Source of the DNA: Phascolarctobacterium sp.
GTDB taxonomy: Bacteria; Bacillota; Negativicutes; Acidaminococcales; Acidaminococcaceae
Direction of reading: 5' to 3'
Assembly: GCA_017457085.1 (NCBI GenBank)
Contig: JAFTID010000069.1
Location: forward strand, 1 to 32,547
Length of the DNA stretch: 32,547 bases
Numbering within the stretch: position 1 is the first letter of the stretch; each line of letters begins with the position of its first letter. Position numbers and translations under genes: made by a program. The notes beneath the pieces were generated by a model. That model was not told the DNA's origin, did not search any database, and saw nothing but the letters and a program-made list of their open reading frames with translations. This document shows positions 6,287 through 15,097 of the stretch, one piece after another.

Positions 6287-7993
6287 ATGAATAAGTTTAC
6301 TAAATGGTTTGTTGTACCTATGCTTTGTTTAGCAGCAAATTTTGCAAATGCTGCTAATATAAAAGATTATCCTACAGTTGCTGTAATGGAATTTGGAAAT
6401 AAAGCAATAACTAGTAGAGGATTGCGTGGTCATGATATGGCAATGGCTACAGAATATGCAATTTATCAGCTTTCTAATTGTGGTTGGTTTGATTTGATAG
6501 ATTACGAACAACTTAGTACTATTGCAAAAATGCATGCTATTAATATGTCAGGTTTGGTAGACCAAGGTACAGCGGTACAAATGGGCAAGGTTCTTGGTGC
6601 GCAGTTTATGGTAATTGGTAATGTTACTGGTTTAACTGCTAAAGAAAACATTGCTGGTATACGCGCGCATAATGCCAAAGCGAGTAATGCCCAACACGTT
6701 GTTAACGCTAATGTGGCAGTACGTATTGTGGATATTGAAACTGGTAGAATTGTTGCTGCTGGTATTGGTAAGGGTAGTTCCACTAGTACGATGACAGAGA
6801 TTGGTTTTACTAAGTATAGAACAAAAGAAAATTTACGTGCCAAAAACATTTCTAATACAGTTGTGAACGATATAAAAGATGAAGTAATTACACAGGCTAC
6901 ACGTCAAAATACTAAGACTAAGGATACTGACAACAGAACTATTACTGATAAACAAAATAATAGTTATGTACAAAATGATAATATGAATTTCTCTGATGTT
7001 ACTACAAATAAAGGCAGTAGTAGCTCTAATAGGGGTGGCAGTTCGCAAAGTAGTAGTCAAATTGATATGCAGGGTAGACAATCTGGCTCCGCAAGTTCTA
7101 TGCATACTAATCGTGGCTATTCAGAAGAAACATTGGATGTAAATCAAAGAATTAATGATGATATTTCTCATAATAAAGATACGGGATACCATCATCAAGA
7201 ACTATATAATCAGACTGGTGTTCAAGTAGGTGTTGAAACCGAAACTAATAATAGTAACTGGAAGGAAGGTAGTTCTGGGCTTAAAACGAGTGGCGGACCT
7301 GCCGAGGGTACTGTTTGGGGTAAGAATCAAGACCAAACTTGGGATGTAACTGTTTACAACAAAGATGCAGAGTACTATACAAATTCTTCTGGTGGAGAAG
7401 CTCATAGTGATAGAACAAAAATAGGAGTTGGCGTTCAAGATAATACCCAAACAGGAAATGTTAGTGGTGGTTCTACCTATGATGAAGATTATAAGCGTAG
7501 GTATACCAATAATATGGATGCGACACATCAACAAATGGATAATCGTACAATTACCGATAATTCACAGTACAAAGATGAACAAAGTTTAAAGGGTAAAGCT
7601 GGTAGCCAAAGCAGTTTTAATGAGTTTGAGAATAACCAATTCCAAGATGAAAGCAGAAGAAATCAAGATGGTAGTTTCAATAGTAATATTCAGGATGACC
7701 GCAGTTCCCAGTATGTTAATAATGGAGAAAGAGCACATGAGTACGATAACGACTACCAAGACACTGTAGCAACAAAAGCAAATAATAGTACTAGTACCAT
7801 TACTGAAGATAAGTTCATTACTTATGATGAAGTAGCTGAAAACTACAGCATTGTAATTGGTACAGCAGTAGTTTCTGATGTACAAGTACGTAATGCAATT
7901 AGTAAAGCAGTGCGTGATGCTATTTACGGTAAAACTGGTCTTATGACTACTTTAAATAACGGCAAGCAATTAAAGATTAAAACCGGTTTTTAG
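6287..7993 (+). CDS. CsgG-like secreted protein with a ~300-residue polar insert
   Basis: 568 residues with a signal peptide (cleavage near ANA-AN). Residues about 25-200 are a CsgG/TolB-N-like domain (YPTVAVMEFG, then GKVLGAQFMVIGNVTGL, then VRIVDIETGRIVAAG). Residues about 200-508 are low-complexity, rich in Asn, Gln, Ser, Thr, Gly and Asp, with a recurring DNRTITD unit. The last 60 residues resume the domain: IVIGTAVVSDVQVRNAI aligns with ITIGTKTVTQESVHNAI of the protein at 10482. The insert therefore sits in one loop of the fold. I chose ATG 6287 because AAGGAG lies 9 nt upstream; upstream TTG codons at 6278 and 6281 lack spacing. It follows the FlgT-like gene by 13 nt. Without a lipobox it is unlikely to be a CsgG-type lipoprotein pore. 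Function unknown. Confidence 0.8.
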   Translation: MNKFTKWFVVPMLCLAANFANAANIKDYPTVAVMEFGNKAITSRGLRGHDMAMATEYAIYQLSNCGWFDLIDYEQLSTIAKMHAINMSGLVDQGTAVQMGKVLGAQFMVIGNVTGLTAKENIAGIRAHNAKASNAQHVVNANVAVRIVDIETGRIVAAGIGKGSSTSTMTEIGFTKYRTKENLRAKNISNTVVNDIKDEVITQATRQNTKTKDTDNRTITDKQNNSYVQNDNMNFSDVTTNKGSSSSNRGGSSQSSSQIDMQGRQSGSASSMHTNRGYSEETLDVNQRINDDISHNKDTGYHHQELYNQTGVQVGVETETNNSNWKEGSSGLKTSGGPAEGTVWGKNQDQTWDVTVYNKDAEYYTNSSGGEAHSDRTKIGVGVQDNTQTGNVSGGSTYDEDYKRRYTNNMDATHQQMDNRTITDNSQYKDEQSLKGKAGSQSSFNEFENNQFQDESRRNQDGSFNSNIQDDRSSQYVNNGERAHEYDNDYQDTVATKANNSTSTITEDKFITYDEVAENYSIVIGTAVVSDVQVRNAISKAVRDAIYGKTGLMTTLNNGKQLKIKTGF

Positions 7994-8014
7994 AAATTTA
8001 TTATGGGAGGTTTA

Positions 8015-8812
8015 ATGGTGAACAAATCAATTTTAGCAATGACTTTAGCATTGACTACGATGGCAACCACCGCTTTTGCGGAACAGCCTGCTGCTAACAA
8101 ATATCGTGCTATTTTAAAGTCAGGTAACTTCCTAATTGAATATGGTGATGCTTATTTTACGAAAACGATTGCTGCCCAAAATAATATGCGTATGGAACGA
8201 AGCTCTTACAAAGTTAAAGGTGGCGGTATGATTGTAATACCAATCGGGATTGGTGGTAGTAGTAAGAAAGATTATCCAGATACTTTATATAAAGATGGGA
8301 AGTATTACAAATTTCAATCTAAAAAGAAAGCTACAATGGCAACTTGGAATCAGTTGAATGATCCAAGTATTGACCCTGCTGGTGGATGGAATTATGCACA
8401 GTATTCTTTAGCTGTACCTGAAGAATTTTTTGCTCTTTGCAATTATGACCCGTTTAGATACGAATCAGATGTAATGGTTGCACCTAAATACATTGGTTCC
8501 AGTAAAGAATTAGTAGATAAGAAAGAATATAATTGCGACAAGTATACTGTTGCAATGCGTAGCCAAACTGGAGCAGTGATGTCTGAAACTAATTATCTTT
8601 ACTACTACGATGATAATGAGTTGATATTTGTTAAAAAGATTTTTAGGAAAAATGGTATTGAATATCCGATGAATGAGTTTTTGGTCAAAAAAATAACCAA
8701 TGAAGTACCTTCAGAAATCTTCAATATCCCTCAAGGTTGCAAAGTCTATGCTGTTGGTATCGGTGATATGAACGATTTAATTGAACAGCCTATACTGGTT
8801 GAAGAATATTGA
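8015..8812 (+). CDS. Secreted protein, possible LolA-like fold (paralogue 1)
   Basis: 265 residues with a signal peptide (AFA-EQ). I do not recognise a named family. The body starts YRAILKSGNFLIEYGD and ends with alternating beta-type stretches (NYLYYYDDNELIFVKKIF) and EVPSEIFNIPQGCKV, a tail resembling the end of LolA/DUF4412-type antiparallel sheets. The next gene shares both ends of this pattern, so the two are diverged paralogues. ATG 8015 (or GTG 8018) is preferred over ATG 8003 because GGGAGG (8005-8010) lies inside the longer version. It is 21 nt after the preceding gene. A role as a periplasmic carrier or chaperone for outer-membrane parts is only inferred from the fold resemblance. 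Confidence 0.7.
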   Translation: MVNKSILAMTLALTTMATTAFAEQPAANKYRAILKSGNFLIEYGDAYFTKTIAAQNNMRMERSSYKVKGGGMIVIPIGIGGSSKKDYPDTLYKDGKYYKFQSKKKATMATWNQLNDPSIDPAGGWNYAQYSLAVPEEFFALCNYDPFRYESDVMVAPKYIGSSKELVDKKEYNCDKYTVAMRSQTGAVMSETNYLYYYDDNELIFVKKIFRKNGIEYPMNEFLVKKITNEVPSEIFNIPQGCKVYAVGIGDMNDLIEQPILVEEY

Positions 8813-8823
8813 GGAGGGCTGTT

Positions 8824-9633
8824 ATGAATAAAATCTTTAAAACCTTTTTAATGGGAGCGACATTGTTGAGCCTTGGCTTTGCACTTGATGCGGAAGCATA
8901 TCATTTAGACACGTATCGTCAATTGCTCGTTAATAATAAATTTACATTAAAATATGAAAATATTACTCCGATGCCACGCAAAACTAACAAAGATAAAGTT
9001 CATTTTTATGGCTTTGATGGTATGGCGGTAGATAAAGCCCACTTTTTAACAAACCGTCAGTTTGACGGAACCATTGTAATGAATGGTGCAGATAAGTATG
9101 AAGAAGTTGGATATGAAAATATGAGTATGTGTAACCTTACGAAAGGTGACAAAGCATATTTTTTTACCAAACATTTTGATGGAAAGAAGACCACTTATTA
9201 TGGTGATTCCGGTAAAAAGAACAAGGTAAGTGCACACGATAAAAATATGCAGGCAATTTCTATTAACGGACAAAGCTATGCAGACCCTGTTATGACACGT
9301 TTGTTAACTGCAATTTTGCCACCAAGTCATAAATCAGCAGATATGCCAGTATATAAATATGTAAGTTCTGGTTGGCTAGATAATGGTTTAAGCTATGAAG
9401 ACTATCGTGCCAATATTGATGGAACTTTAGAAGCTATTAGGTATTACTTTAATAGTAATAAATTAGTAAAGATTGCGGCAGCTTCCTACTATGTTTTACC
9501 AGATGGGAAGCTTGACGGGAACAAAGCTATTATCAAAATCAAAGAGTTTACTGCAAACCCTGACGTGAGTTACTTGAACTTACCTGCTGGTGTAAAAGAT
9601 GTTACTAAGAAGCCTAAAAAGGATAAGAAATAA
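8824..9633 (+). CDS. Secreted protein, possible LolA-like fold (paralogue 2)
   Basis: 269 residues with a signal peptide ending near AEA-YH. It matches the preceding gene product in outline: YRQLLVNNKFTLKYEN at the N-terminus, IRYYFNSNKLVKIAAASY in the middle of the C-terminal half and YLNLPAGVKD near the end, followed by a Lys-rich tail (KKPKKDKK). GAGGAGGG (8811-8818) and ATG 8824 set the start; an upstream TTG at 8809 would overlap that Shine-Dalgarno. The 11-nt gap points to one operon. The basic tail could bind lipid head groups or peptidoglycan, but this is speculation. Function unknown. Confidence 0.7.
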   Translation: MNKIFKTFLMGATLLSLGFALDAEAYHLDTYRQLLVNNKFTLKYENITPMPRKTNKDKVHFYGFDGMAVDKAHFLTNRQFDGTIVMNGADKYEEVGYENMSMCNLTKGDKAYFFTKHFDGKKTTYYGDSGKKNKVSAHDKNMQAISINGQSYADPVMTRLLTAILPPSHKSADMPVYKYVSSGWLDNGLSYEDYRANIDGTLEAIRYYFNSNKLVKIAAASYYVLPDGKLDGNKAIIKIKEFTANPDVSYLNLPAGVKDVTKKPKKDKK

Positions 9634-9648
9634 TTGCGAGGTGCTGAT

Positions 9649-10467
9649 ATGAAAAAGATAAGTGTTATTTTAACTGCATTGGCACTTTGTACTTCTTTAT
9701 ACGCAAGTATTGTGCAAGCTGCAGAAAATCCAACCTGTATTTTGATGAAGTTTACTGATGATACTCGTTTTGACAAGATTGAATCAGCAGCATCGCTTTC
9801 TGACTTGGTTATGGAAAAGCTTTTGGTATCTGGTAAATTTAATCTTAAAGAAACTAAACCTATTGACGGACAGATTGAGGCTTTGTTATATGACGAAAAG
9901 CTTAGAGAGTTACAAGGTGTAAGGTCTGCAATTTATTACGGTGACTACAACGCAATGTTTGAAGGACCCGGATTTAACGAGAGCAAAGCGCAATCCATTG
10001 CAACAGCTTCTGTAGGTCAATTCATTACGCCGCAAATCACATCTCGTATTGGTCAAGCTCATGGTGCGGAATATTTAATTCAAGGAACAATAATCAATCT
10101 TGGTACTGGTGACTGGTGGGATGATGATGCGGTGAAAATTTCTCACGCATTACAAACGGCTTCTAACTTAATGGGTGCCGGTGGCGTACCAAGTCCTTTA
10201 GGTGTGTTAGGTAGCTTTAGTATGAAGCGTACTGGTATTGGCGTACAAAGTGATTTACGTATTATTAAGGCAAGTACTGGTGAAGTTGTTTGGAGTAAAC
10301 GCGTAACCGGTATTGGTGACCAAAAACAATTTGGTATTGGCTTTGTAACTGTGGGCAGTGATAAGCTTAACGCTAATCTTTATACTAAAGCGATGGATAA
10401 AGCAGCACAAAAAATTGTAGATGCACTTGTTGCCGATAGCGATTTGAATAAACTATTTGTTAAATAA
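9649..10467 (+). CDS. CsgG-like secreted protein
   Basis: 272 residues with a signal peptide (VQA-AE). The fold markers of the CsgG/TolB-N group are visible: a first strand TCILMKFTDDT, an alpha-helical pair ending in GQAHGAEYLIQGTIINLG, a strand VQSDLRIIKASTGEVVWSKRVTG, and a last helix KAMDKAAQKIVDALV. A longer central insertion (about residues 75-125) separates it from the shorter CsgG-like neighbours. The start is ATG 9649 behind GCGAGGTG; the TTG at 9634 would include the Shine-Dalgarno. There is no lipobox Cys, unlike CsgG, so it is probably soluble in the periplasm. Function unknown. Confidence 0.75.
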   Translation: MKKISVILTALALCTSLYASIVQAAENPTCILMKFTDDTRFDKIESAASLSDLVMEKLLVSGKFNLKETKPIDGQIEALLYDEKLRELQGVRSAIYYGDYNAMFEGPGFNESKAQSIATASVGQFITPQITSRIGQAHGAEYLIQGTIINLGTGDWWDDDAVKISHALQTASNLMGAGGVPSPLGVLGSFSMKRTGIGVQSDLRIIKASTGEVVWSKRVTGIGDQKQFGIGFVTVGSDKLNANLYTKAMDKAAQKIVDALVADSDLNKLFVK

Positions 10468-10481
10468 AGGATGCGTGTTTT

Positions 10482-11129
10482 GTGAATTTTATTATAAGAG
10501 TTTTAGTGTTAGCATTAATGGCTTTATCAATTAATGGCGTTGCTTTAGCAGGATTAATTGAAGACCATGCTGTTGTAGCAGTTATGGATTTTGGAACTCA
10601 TCCCGGTGCGGCAACCTGTGACGTAGCACTAGCTAATGCAGAAAAAATGTCTTCAGAATATATTATTACCAAACTTATCAACGATCATAAGATGGAAGTA
10701 ATGGATAAGGATATGGTAAAAAGCCAGTTAGAAGCGGCACATGTTAAAACGGAAGGGTTGATTGACCCGGATAGCGCCAAAATTATTGGTGATACCTTAA
10801 AGTGTAGATACTTAATTTACGGTAACGTAAATGACGTTACTGTAAGTGACACTGGTGTAAATACTTTATTAAGTGGTGTTAATGTATGCACGGTAAAATC
10901 TCATATCATTGCACGAATTATGGACGTTACTACTGGGAATATTGTGATGGCGGCTAAAGGAGAAGGTGTTTCCAAAAGTAGTTTGGTGGATGTTAATACT
11001 CTTAATGCTGGTATTACCATTGGTACTAAAACAGTTACTCAGGAAAGCGTGCATAACGCAATCCAAAAGGCAGCTTACAACGCAGTAGAAATTTTAGAAA
11101 ACAGATTATATGGCAAGCGTAAAAAATAA
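10482..11129 (+). CDS. CsgG-like secreted protein, minimal single domain
   Basis: 215 residues starting at GTG 10482 (an ATG at 10471 is followed at once by a stop in its own frame). The signal peptide ends at ALA-GL. It is one compact CsgG-like domain: HAVVAVMDFGTHPG, then IGDTLKCRYLIYGNVNDVT, then IIARIMDVTTGNIVMAAKGEG, then a closing helix ESVHNAIQKAAYNAVEIL. Its loop before that helix is about 20 residues long, the place where the protein at 6287 carries its 300-residue insert. It ends with a basic tail and is followed 20 nt later by a barrel gene. Function unknown. Confidence 0.78.
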   Translation: MNFIIRVLVLALMALSINGVALAGLIEDHAVVAVMDFGTHPGAATCDVALANAEKMSSEYIITKLINDHKMEVMDKDMVKSQLEAAHVKTEGLIDPDSAKIIGDTLKCRYLIYGNVNDVTVSDTGVNTLLSGVNVCTVKSHIIARIMDVTTGNIVMAAKGEGVSKSSLVDVNTLNAGITIGTKTVTQESVHNAIQKAAYNAVEILENRLYGKRKK

Positions 11130-11149
11130 ATTTTAAAGAGGTGTGATTT

Positions 11150-12124
11150 ATGAACAAGAAGTTAGCGAAAGTAATTATGATGGGGCTGCTTTGTGCAAGT
11201 GTGTTGCCGAGTGTGGGCGAGGCTGCATATTTCTATCAAGGTGAAGATGGTGGATATGTACAAGATGATACTGCTGCGATGATGGTTATTGATAATGAGC
11301 CTACAGAAAAACGTCTTAATGCATTGCGTACAGATCCTAGTGAAGTTGGCGTGTGGATTCGTGGCGGTGTAGGCGAAACAAAAATTCGGGATCTCAAATT
11401 TGATTATAACCAAATGGGTGCTGGTTATGACTGGGATTATGAAAATGATGCAAGGTATTTGTTTACTGGCGTGAGTGTAACTTATGCTACTAATGAATGT
11501 GATGATAAATATATCGGCGATAGTGATAGTGTAGGTGTAAGTTTCTATGGTAGTTATTTGGGTAAAGAAAATAATGATTACGTGGATTTCATTTTCAAAT
11601 ATGGTCGATTAGATAAAGAGTTTAAAGCTACTCTTGGGTGGGATAGTGCTACTGGTCAACGTATTGAAGGAACTCGTGATTATGACAAAGATTTATTTAG
11701 CTTTGCTGCAAAATATGGTAGAAGAATTGAAAGAGAAGATGGTTGGTATTGGGAACCTTCTGTTGGTTTGACTTATGGAAGAGTTGGCAGTGCTACTTTC
11801 AAAGGTGATAGGAACGAAGAGATTTATGCTAATAGTACCGAAAGTTGGATTGGTTCTTTGGGGATGCAAGTTGGTAAAAATATAAAAGGCATTGAATACT
11901 ACGGCAAGGTAGAAGTAATGCATGACTTTGACGGCAAGATTGTTGTAAGCAACCGATGGGATACTGCTGAAGATGATATGGGTGGAACTTGGGTAAAATG
12001 TTCTATTGGTGCAAGCCGCAAGATTGATGAGAATAATAGCTTCTATCTTGAAGTTGAAAGAGACTTTGGTAACAAGGTTGAAAAGCCTTATGGATTTAGC
12101 GCAGGCTACAGATTTACTTGGTGA
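11150..12124 (+). CDS. Autotransporter-type outer-membrane beta-barrel protein, no passenger
   Basis: 324 residues: a signal peptide (GEA-AY), about 40 residues of linker, then an autotransporter beta-domain of about 280 residues. The barrel opens with the typical LRTDPSEVGVWIRGGVGETK, runs through alternating aromatic strands (YDWDYENDARYLFTGVSV, YYGKVEVMHDF) and ends FSAGYRFTW, a C-terminal BAM recognition signal. Its C-terminal region is nearly identical to the barrel of the 718-residue protein downstream, also at DNA level. With no passenger to export it may act as a plain porin-like barrel, an anchor, or a donor for gene conversion. ATG 11150 follows AAAGAGGTG. Strong evidence for an outer membrane. 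Confidence 0.88.
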   Translation: MNKKLAKVIMMGLLCASVLPSVGEAAYFYQGEDGGYVQDDTAAMMVIDNEPTEKRLNALRTDPSEVGVWIRGGVGETKIRDLKFDYNQMGAGYDWDYENDARYLFTGVSVTYATNECDDKYIGDSDSVGVSFYGSYLGKENNDYVDFIFKYGRLDKEFKATLGWDSATGQRIEGTRDYDKDLFSFAAKYGRRIEREDGWYWEPSVGLTYGRVGSATFKGDRNEEIYANSTESWIGSLGMQVGKNIKGIEYYGKVEVMHDFDGKIVVSNRWDTAEDDMGGTWVKCSIGASRKIDENNSFYLEVERDFGNKVEKPYGFSAGYRFTW

Positions 12125-12138
12125 TTTTTAACGTAAAA

Positions 12139-12166
12139 ATGTAGGGCAGTGAAAGCTGCCCTACAT
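12139..12166. repeat. Perfect 11-bp hairpin between two genes of the block
   Basis: ATGTAGGGCAG (12139-12149) and its complement (12156-12166) enclose a 6-nt loop, 14 nt after the barrel stop. No T-run follows on the plus strand, while the minus strand would read into ATTTTTACG. It may be an mRNA processing or stability element rather than a plus-strand terminator. Confidence 0.65.
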
Positions 12167-12186
12167 GAACCTAAATGGTGAATGTT

Positions 12187-12822
12187 ATGCTTAAGAAAAT
12201 TTTGTTCGTTAGCTTAGTTCTGTTATCTTTTGTGCATATGGGTTTTGCTGCTAAGTTAGATGAAGAGGACAAGGTCGCTTTGATTAATTTTGGTATGAGT
12301 TCTAATTTTCCAACGTATAGTGAAATGGTAAATGAACTCACTAAATTAGCACCATCATATGTTAGAGAAAATATAGTTAAAGATGGTGGGTTAAAGTTAC
12401 TAGATGAGGATTTTGTGACTAATAAACTCGCAACTGAAAATATAGTGATATCCAAGTATTTAGACAAGGATACATTAAAAGAGATAGGTAAAGCTCTTGG
12501 GTGTAGGTACTTATTATTGGGAAATGTTAGAAGTATAACTGTTGAAGAGGACGGGAGTTGGTATCATCCGAATGCTATTAAGTGTCCAATTAATCTGCTT
12601 AAGGTTAAAACATCTATAGATTTGAGACTTGTGGATGCTGAGACGAATAAAATTATTAGTGCAGCTTTTAGTAATGGTGTATGCACAAATAGATATAGTG
12701 GTGTATCGGTAAGATTAAGGGGCTATGATGTATCGCAAGAAGCTGTAAAAAAATCTGTAGAGACTGCTTCAAAAGAGGCTGTTGTAAGGTTAATGGAAAG
12801 ATTATTTAGAAAAAAGAAGTAA
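12187..12822 (+). CDS. CsgG-like secreted protein
   Basis: 211 residues with a signal peptide ending near GFA-AK. It has the same plan as the protein at 10482: KVALINFGMSSNF, then IGKALGCRYLLLGNVRSIT, then IDLRLVDAETNKIISAAFSNG, then EAVKKSVETASKEAVVRLM and a Lys-rich end. I chose ATG 12187 because GGTGA lies 5 nt upstream; ATG 12175 has no Shine-Dalgarno. All ten arginine codons are AGA or AGG, whereas CGT/CGC are common in the flanking housekeeping genes, which suggests a different history or low expression. It is followed 9 nt later by the large autotransporter. Function unknown. Confidence 0.75.
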   Translation: MLKKILFVSLVLLSFVHMGFAAKLDEEDKVALINFGMSSNFPTYSEMVNELTKLAPSYVRENIVKDGGLKLLDEDFVTNKLATENIVISKYLDKDTLKEIGKALGCRYLLLGNVRSITVEEDGSWYHPNAIKCPINLLKVKTSIDLRLVDAETNKIISAAFSNGVCTNRYSGVSVRLRGYDVSQEAVKKSVETASKEAVVRLMERLFRKKK

Positions 12823-12831
12823 GGTGATTTT

Positions 12832-14988
12832 ATGAAGAAGCGTTTAGCGAAGGCAGTGTTGATGAGTTTGGTGCAAATGAGTTTAGTGTTTAATGTAACT
12901 CATGCTGCTGGAAGTATACCAAAGCATGCACCTATTGTAATTACAAATGATACCACAATTATGACTGGTGATTATACATTTGATGAAAATCAAAATTTGC
13001 CTGCAATAAACTTAAAAGCGAGCAATAATGATTATAAAGTTACATTCGTACAAGGTGATGAGGTAGGGTATTTTTGGTATTGGCAAGGTGGATTATTATG
13101 TGAAAACGGGGCTAGTGTAGTATTGGAAGGTACTGATTTATTATTAGGTGATGCACGGATGTGGATGTGGTCTGATAAAACTGATCAGTATGGTATGGAA
13201 AATAATGGGAACTTAAAAATAAATAATAATATAAATATTGCTTATTATAAAGGCAAATATGGCTTATATAATTCTAGTGGTGCAGAATTGGTTGTAGATG
13301 GACATTTACACATAAGTGCCAACTCTGGTTCTGTAAATTTAGTTAATAATGGTAACGTAAAAGTAAATGGTGGTATTTCGCTATATAATAGTTATTCTAA
13401 TGGTGTAGAAAATAATGGTACTTTTATAGTTAATGCAAGTGGTAGAGTTAATATTAATGCAGCAGTGGTACACAATCAAGGAGCAGTAACTGACATCGTT
13501 TTACAGTCTCCTGATAAAGAAATAATAAGTACTTATCCAGACAATATGAGAGAAGATGTGAAAATTCAAAGTTTAGTGGGTGATATTAAAGGTTCTTCAT
13601 ATGGTGGATTTAGTTTAAATATCAGAGAGGGGGGTGTTTGGAGTGTTGATTCGGCACCTGAGAGTGTATTTGGGGTAAAGTTAAATGGTGGTCAAATACT
13701 TGTTAGTGCCGATAAATATGTATTTGATGCTGATACAGCATCAGCATTTTTATGGAATGATAATTATAAAACTTTTAAATTAAATGATTTTGAGTCAAAT
13801 GGTAGTGGCTTTGTTCAGATTGCGACTGATTTAAAAGAGCGTAAAGGTGATAAAATAGAATTTATGGGCGAAACGCCAGATGTTATTATACCTATCATGA
13901 TTATTAATAAAAACGATAATAATGGTATTCCAATTACCCCTACGGATGGGTATTCAGTTAAAATTGTTTCAGCACCATCTGATACCCAAATGGATATAAA
14001 TGCTAATTTGGGTTTCTATGGAAAAAACAATGAAATTTATGTACCAATTATTGAAACTACAGTAGATGATATTCATAAAAATTGGAACTTCGTAGGTTGG
14101 GAAGAAGCTGAAGATAATCGCAGTGGTAAGCAAGAATCTCAAAAAGAAGCCATCGACCAAAGCATTCTAGTTGAAGATGTAGAACCAATTTTCAAACGTT
14201 TCAATGATTTGCGTACTGACCCTAGTGAAATTGGTGTTTGGGTTCGTGGTGAAACTGGTGAAACCAAAATTAGAAACCTTAGTTACGACCATAATATTAT
14301 GAGTGGTGGTTATGACTGGGATTATAAAAATGATGCGGGTGTTTTATTTGCAGGTGTAGGTTTTACTTATTCTACTAATGAATGTGATGATAAAGCCATT
14401 GGCGATACCAAGGGTTACGGCTTCAATGCTTATGGTAGCTGGCTCGGCAAAAAGAACAATGATTATGTTGATTTAGTAGTTAAGTACGGAAAGCTTGATA
14501 AATCCTATGCAGGTTATGATGAAAACAATATCTTTGTTGCAGGTGAATACGATAAGGATTTGTTTACTATTGCTGCTAAGTACGGACGTAGAATCTTTAA
14601 AGATGATTGGTACTATGAACCATCCGTAGGCTTAACTTGGGGCAGAGTAGGCAGTGCAGATTTTACCGATAATCATGGTACTCGTATCCACGCAGATAAT
14701 AGTTACAGTAATATTGCTTCTTTAGGTATTCAAGTTGGCAAGAATATCAAAGGTATTGAGTACTACGGTAAAGCAGAAGTAATGCATGATTTTGACGGCA
14801 AGATTCACGTAAGTGCACCTGGGCGTTCAGTTGAAGATGATATGGGTGGCACTTGGGTGAAATGTGCCATTGGTGCAAGCCGCAAGATTGATGAAAACAA
14901 CAGCTTCTATCTTGAAGTTGAAAGAGACTTTGGTAATAAGGTTGAAAAACCGTATGGGTTTAGCGCAGGTTATAGATTTACTTGGTGA
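12832..14988 (+). CDS. Autotransporter: pertactin-like passenger plus beta-barrel
   Basis: 718 residues. A signal peptide (THA-AG) is followed by a passenger of about 400 residues built of short Gly/Asn-rich beta stretches (VENNGTFIVNASGRVNINAA), as in parallel beta-helix passengers. A charged linker comes next (about 420-445), then a barrel of about 275 residues beginning LRTDPSEIGVWVRG and ending FSAGYRFTW. The barrel is a close paralogue of the protein at 11150; the passenger has no relative in the window. I see no protease motif and no obvious catalytic site. ATG 12832 follows AAGGTGA. The passenger is probably displayed on the surface; an adhesin role is possible but not shown. Confidence 0.88.
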   Translation: MKKRLAKAVLMSLVQMSLVFNVTHAAGSIPKHAPIVITNDTTIMTGDYTFDENQNLPAINLKASNNDYKVTFVQGDEVGYFWYWQGGLLCENGASVVLEGTDLLLGDARMWMWSDKTDQYGMENNGNLKINNNINIAYYKGKYGLYNSSGAELVVDGHLHISANSGSVNLVNNGNVKVNGGISLYNSYSNGVENNGTFIVNASGRVNINAAVVHNQGAVTDIVLQSPDKEIISTYPDNMREDVKIQSLVGDIKGSSYGGFSLNIREGGVWSVDSAPESVFGVKLNGGQILVSADKYVFDADTASAFLWNDNYKTFKLNDFESNGSGFVQIATDLKERKGDKIEFMGETPDVIIPIMIINKNDNNGIPITPTDGYSVKIVSAPSDTQMDINANLGFYGKNNEIYVPIIETTVDDIHKNWNFVGWEEAEDNRSGKQESQKEAIDQSILVEDVEPIFKRFNDLRTDPSEIGVWVRGETGETKIRNLSYDHNIMSGGYDWDYKNDAGVLFAGVGFTYSTNECDDKAIGDTKGYGFNAYGSWLGKKNNDYVDLVVKYGKLDKSYAGYDENNIFVAGEYDKDLFTIAAKYGRRIFKDDWYYEPSVGLTWGRVGSADFTDNHGTRIHADNSYSNIASLGIQVGKNIKGIEYYGKAEVMHDFDGKIHVSAPGRSVEDDMGGTWVKCAIGASRKIDENNSFYLEVERDFGNKVEKPYGFSAGYRFTW

Positions 14989-15013
14989 CACAAAATTTAA
15001 AAAGTTGTATAAT
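14985..15013 (+). promoter_or_regulatory. Predicted promoter of the LPP20 gene, with AAAAAGTTGTATAAT element
   Basis: GTGACA (14985-14990) and a perfect TATAAT (15008-15013) are 17 nt apart; the -35 overlaps the autotransporter stop codon. The -10 is embedded in a fourth copy of the element found three times at 5006-5105, so the two transcription units may share a regulator. Confidence 0.6.
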
Positions 15014-15097
15014 TGCTAGTGGTAAAACTTTTAAAATGTCATAGAAAAGACATAGAATCAACAAAATTAAAACATTTTTGAGTTTTATACTTTAACC

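Noticed and set aside
12139..12166. Plus-strand terminator
   Set aside because: There is no T-run after the stem on the plus strand.
6287..12822. True curli secretion system (CsgG with CsgA/CsgB)
   Set aside because: None of the CsgG-like proteins has a lipobox, and no CsgA-type repeat protein, CsgE or CsgF is visible.
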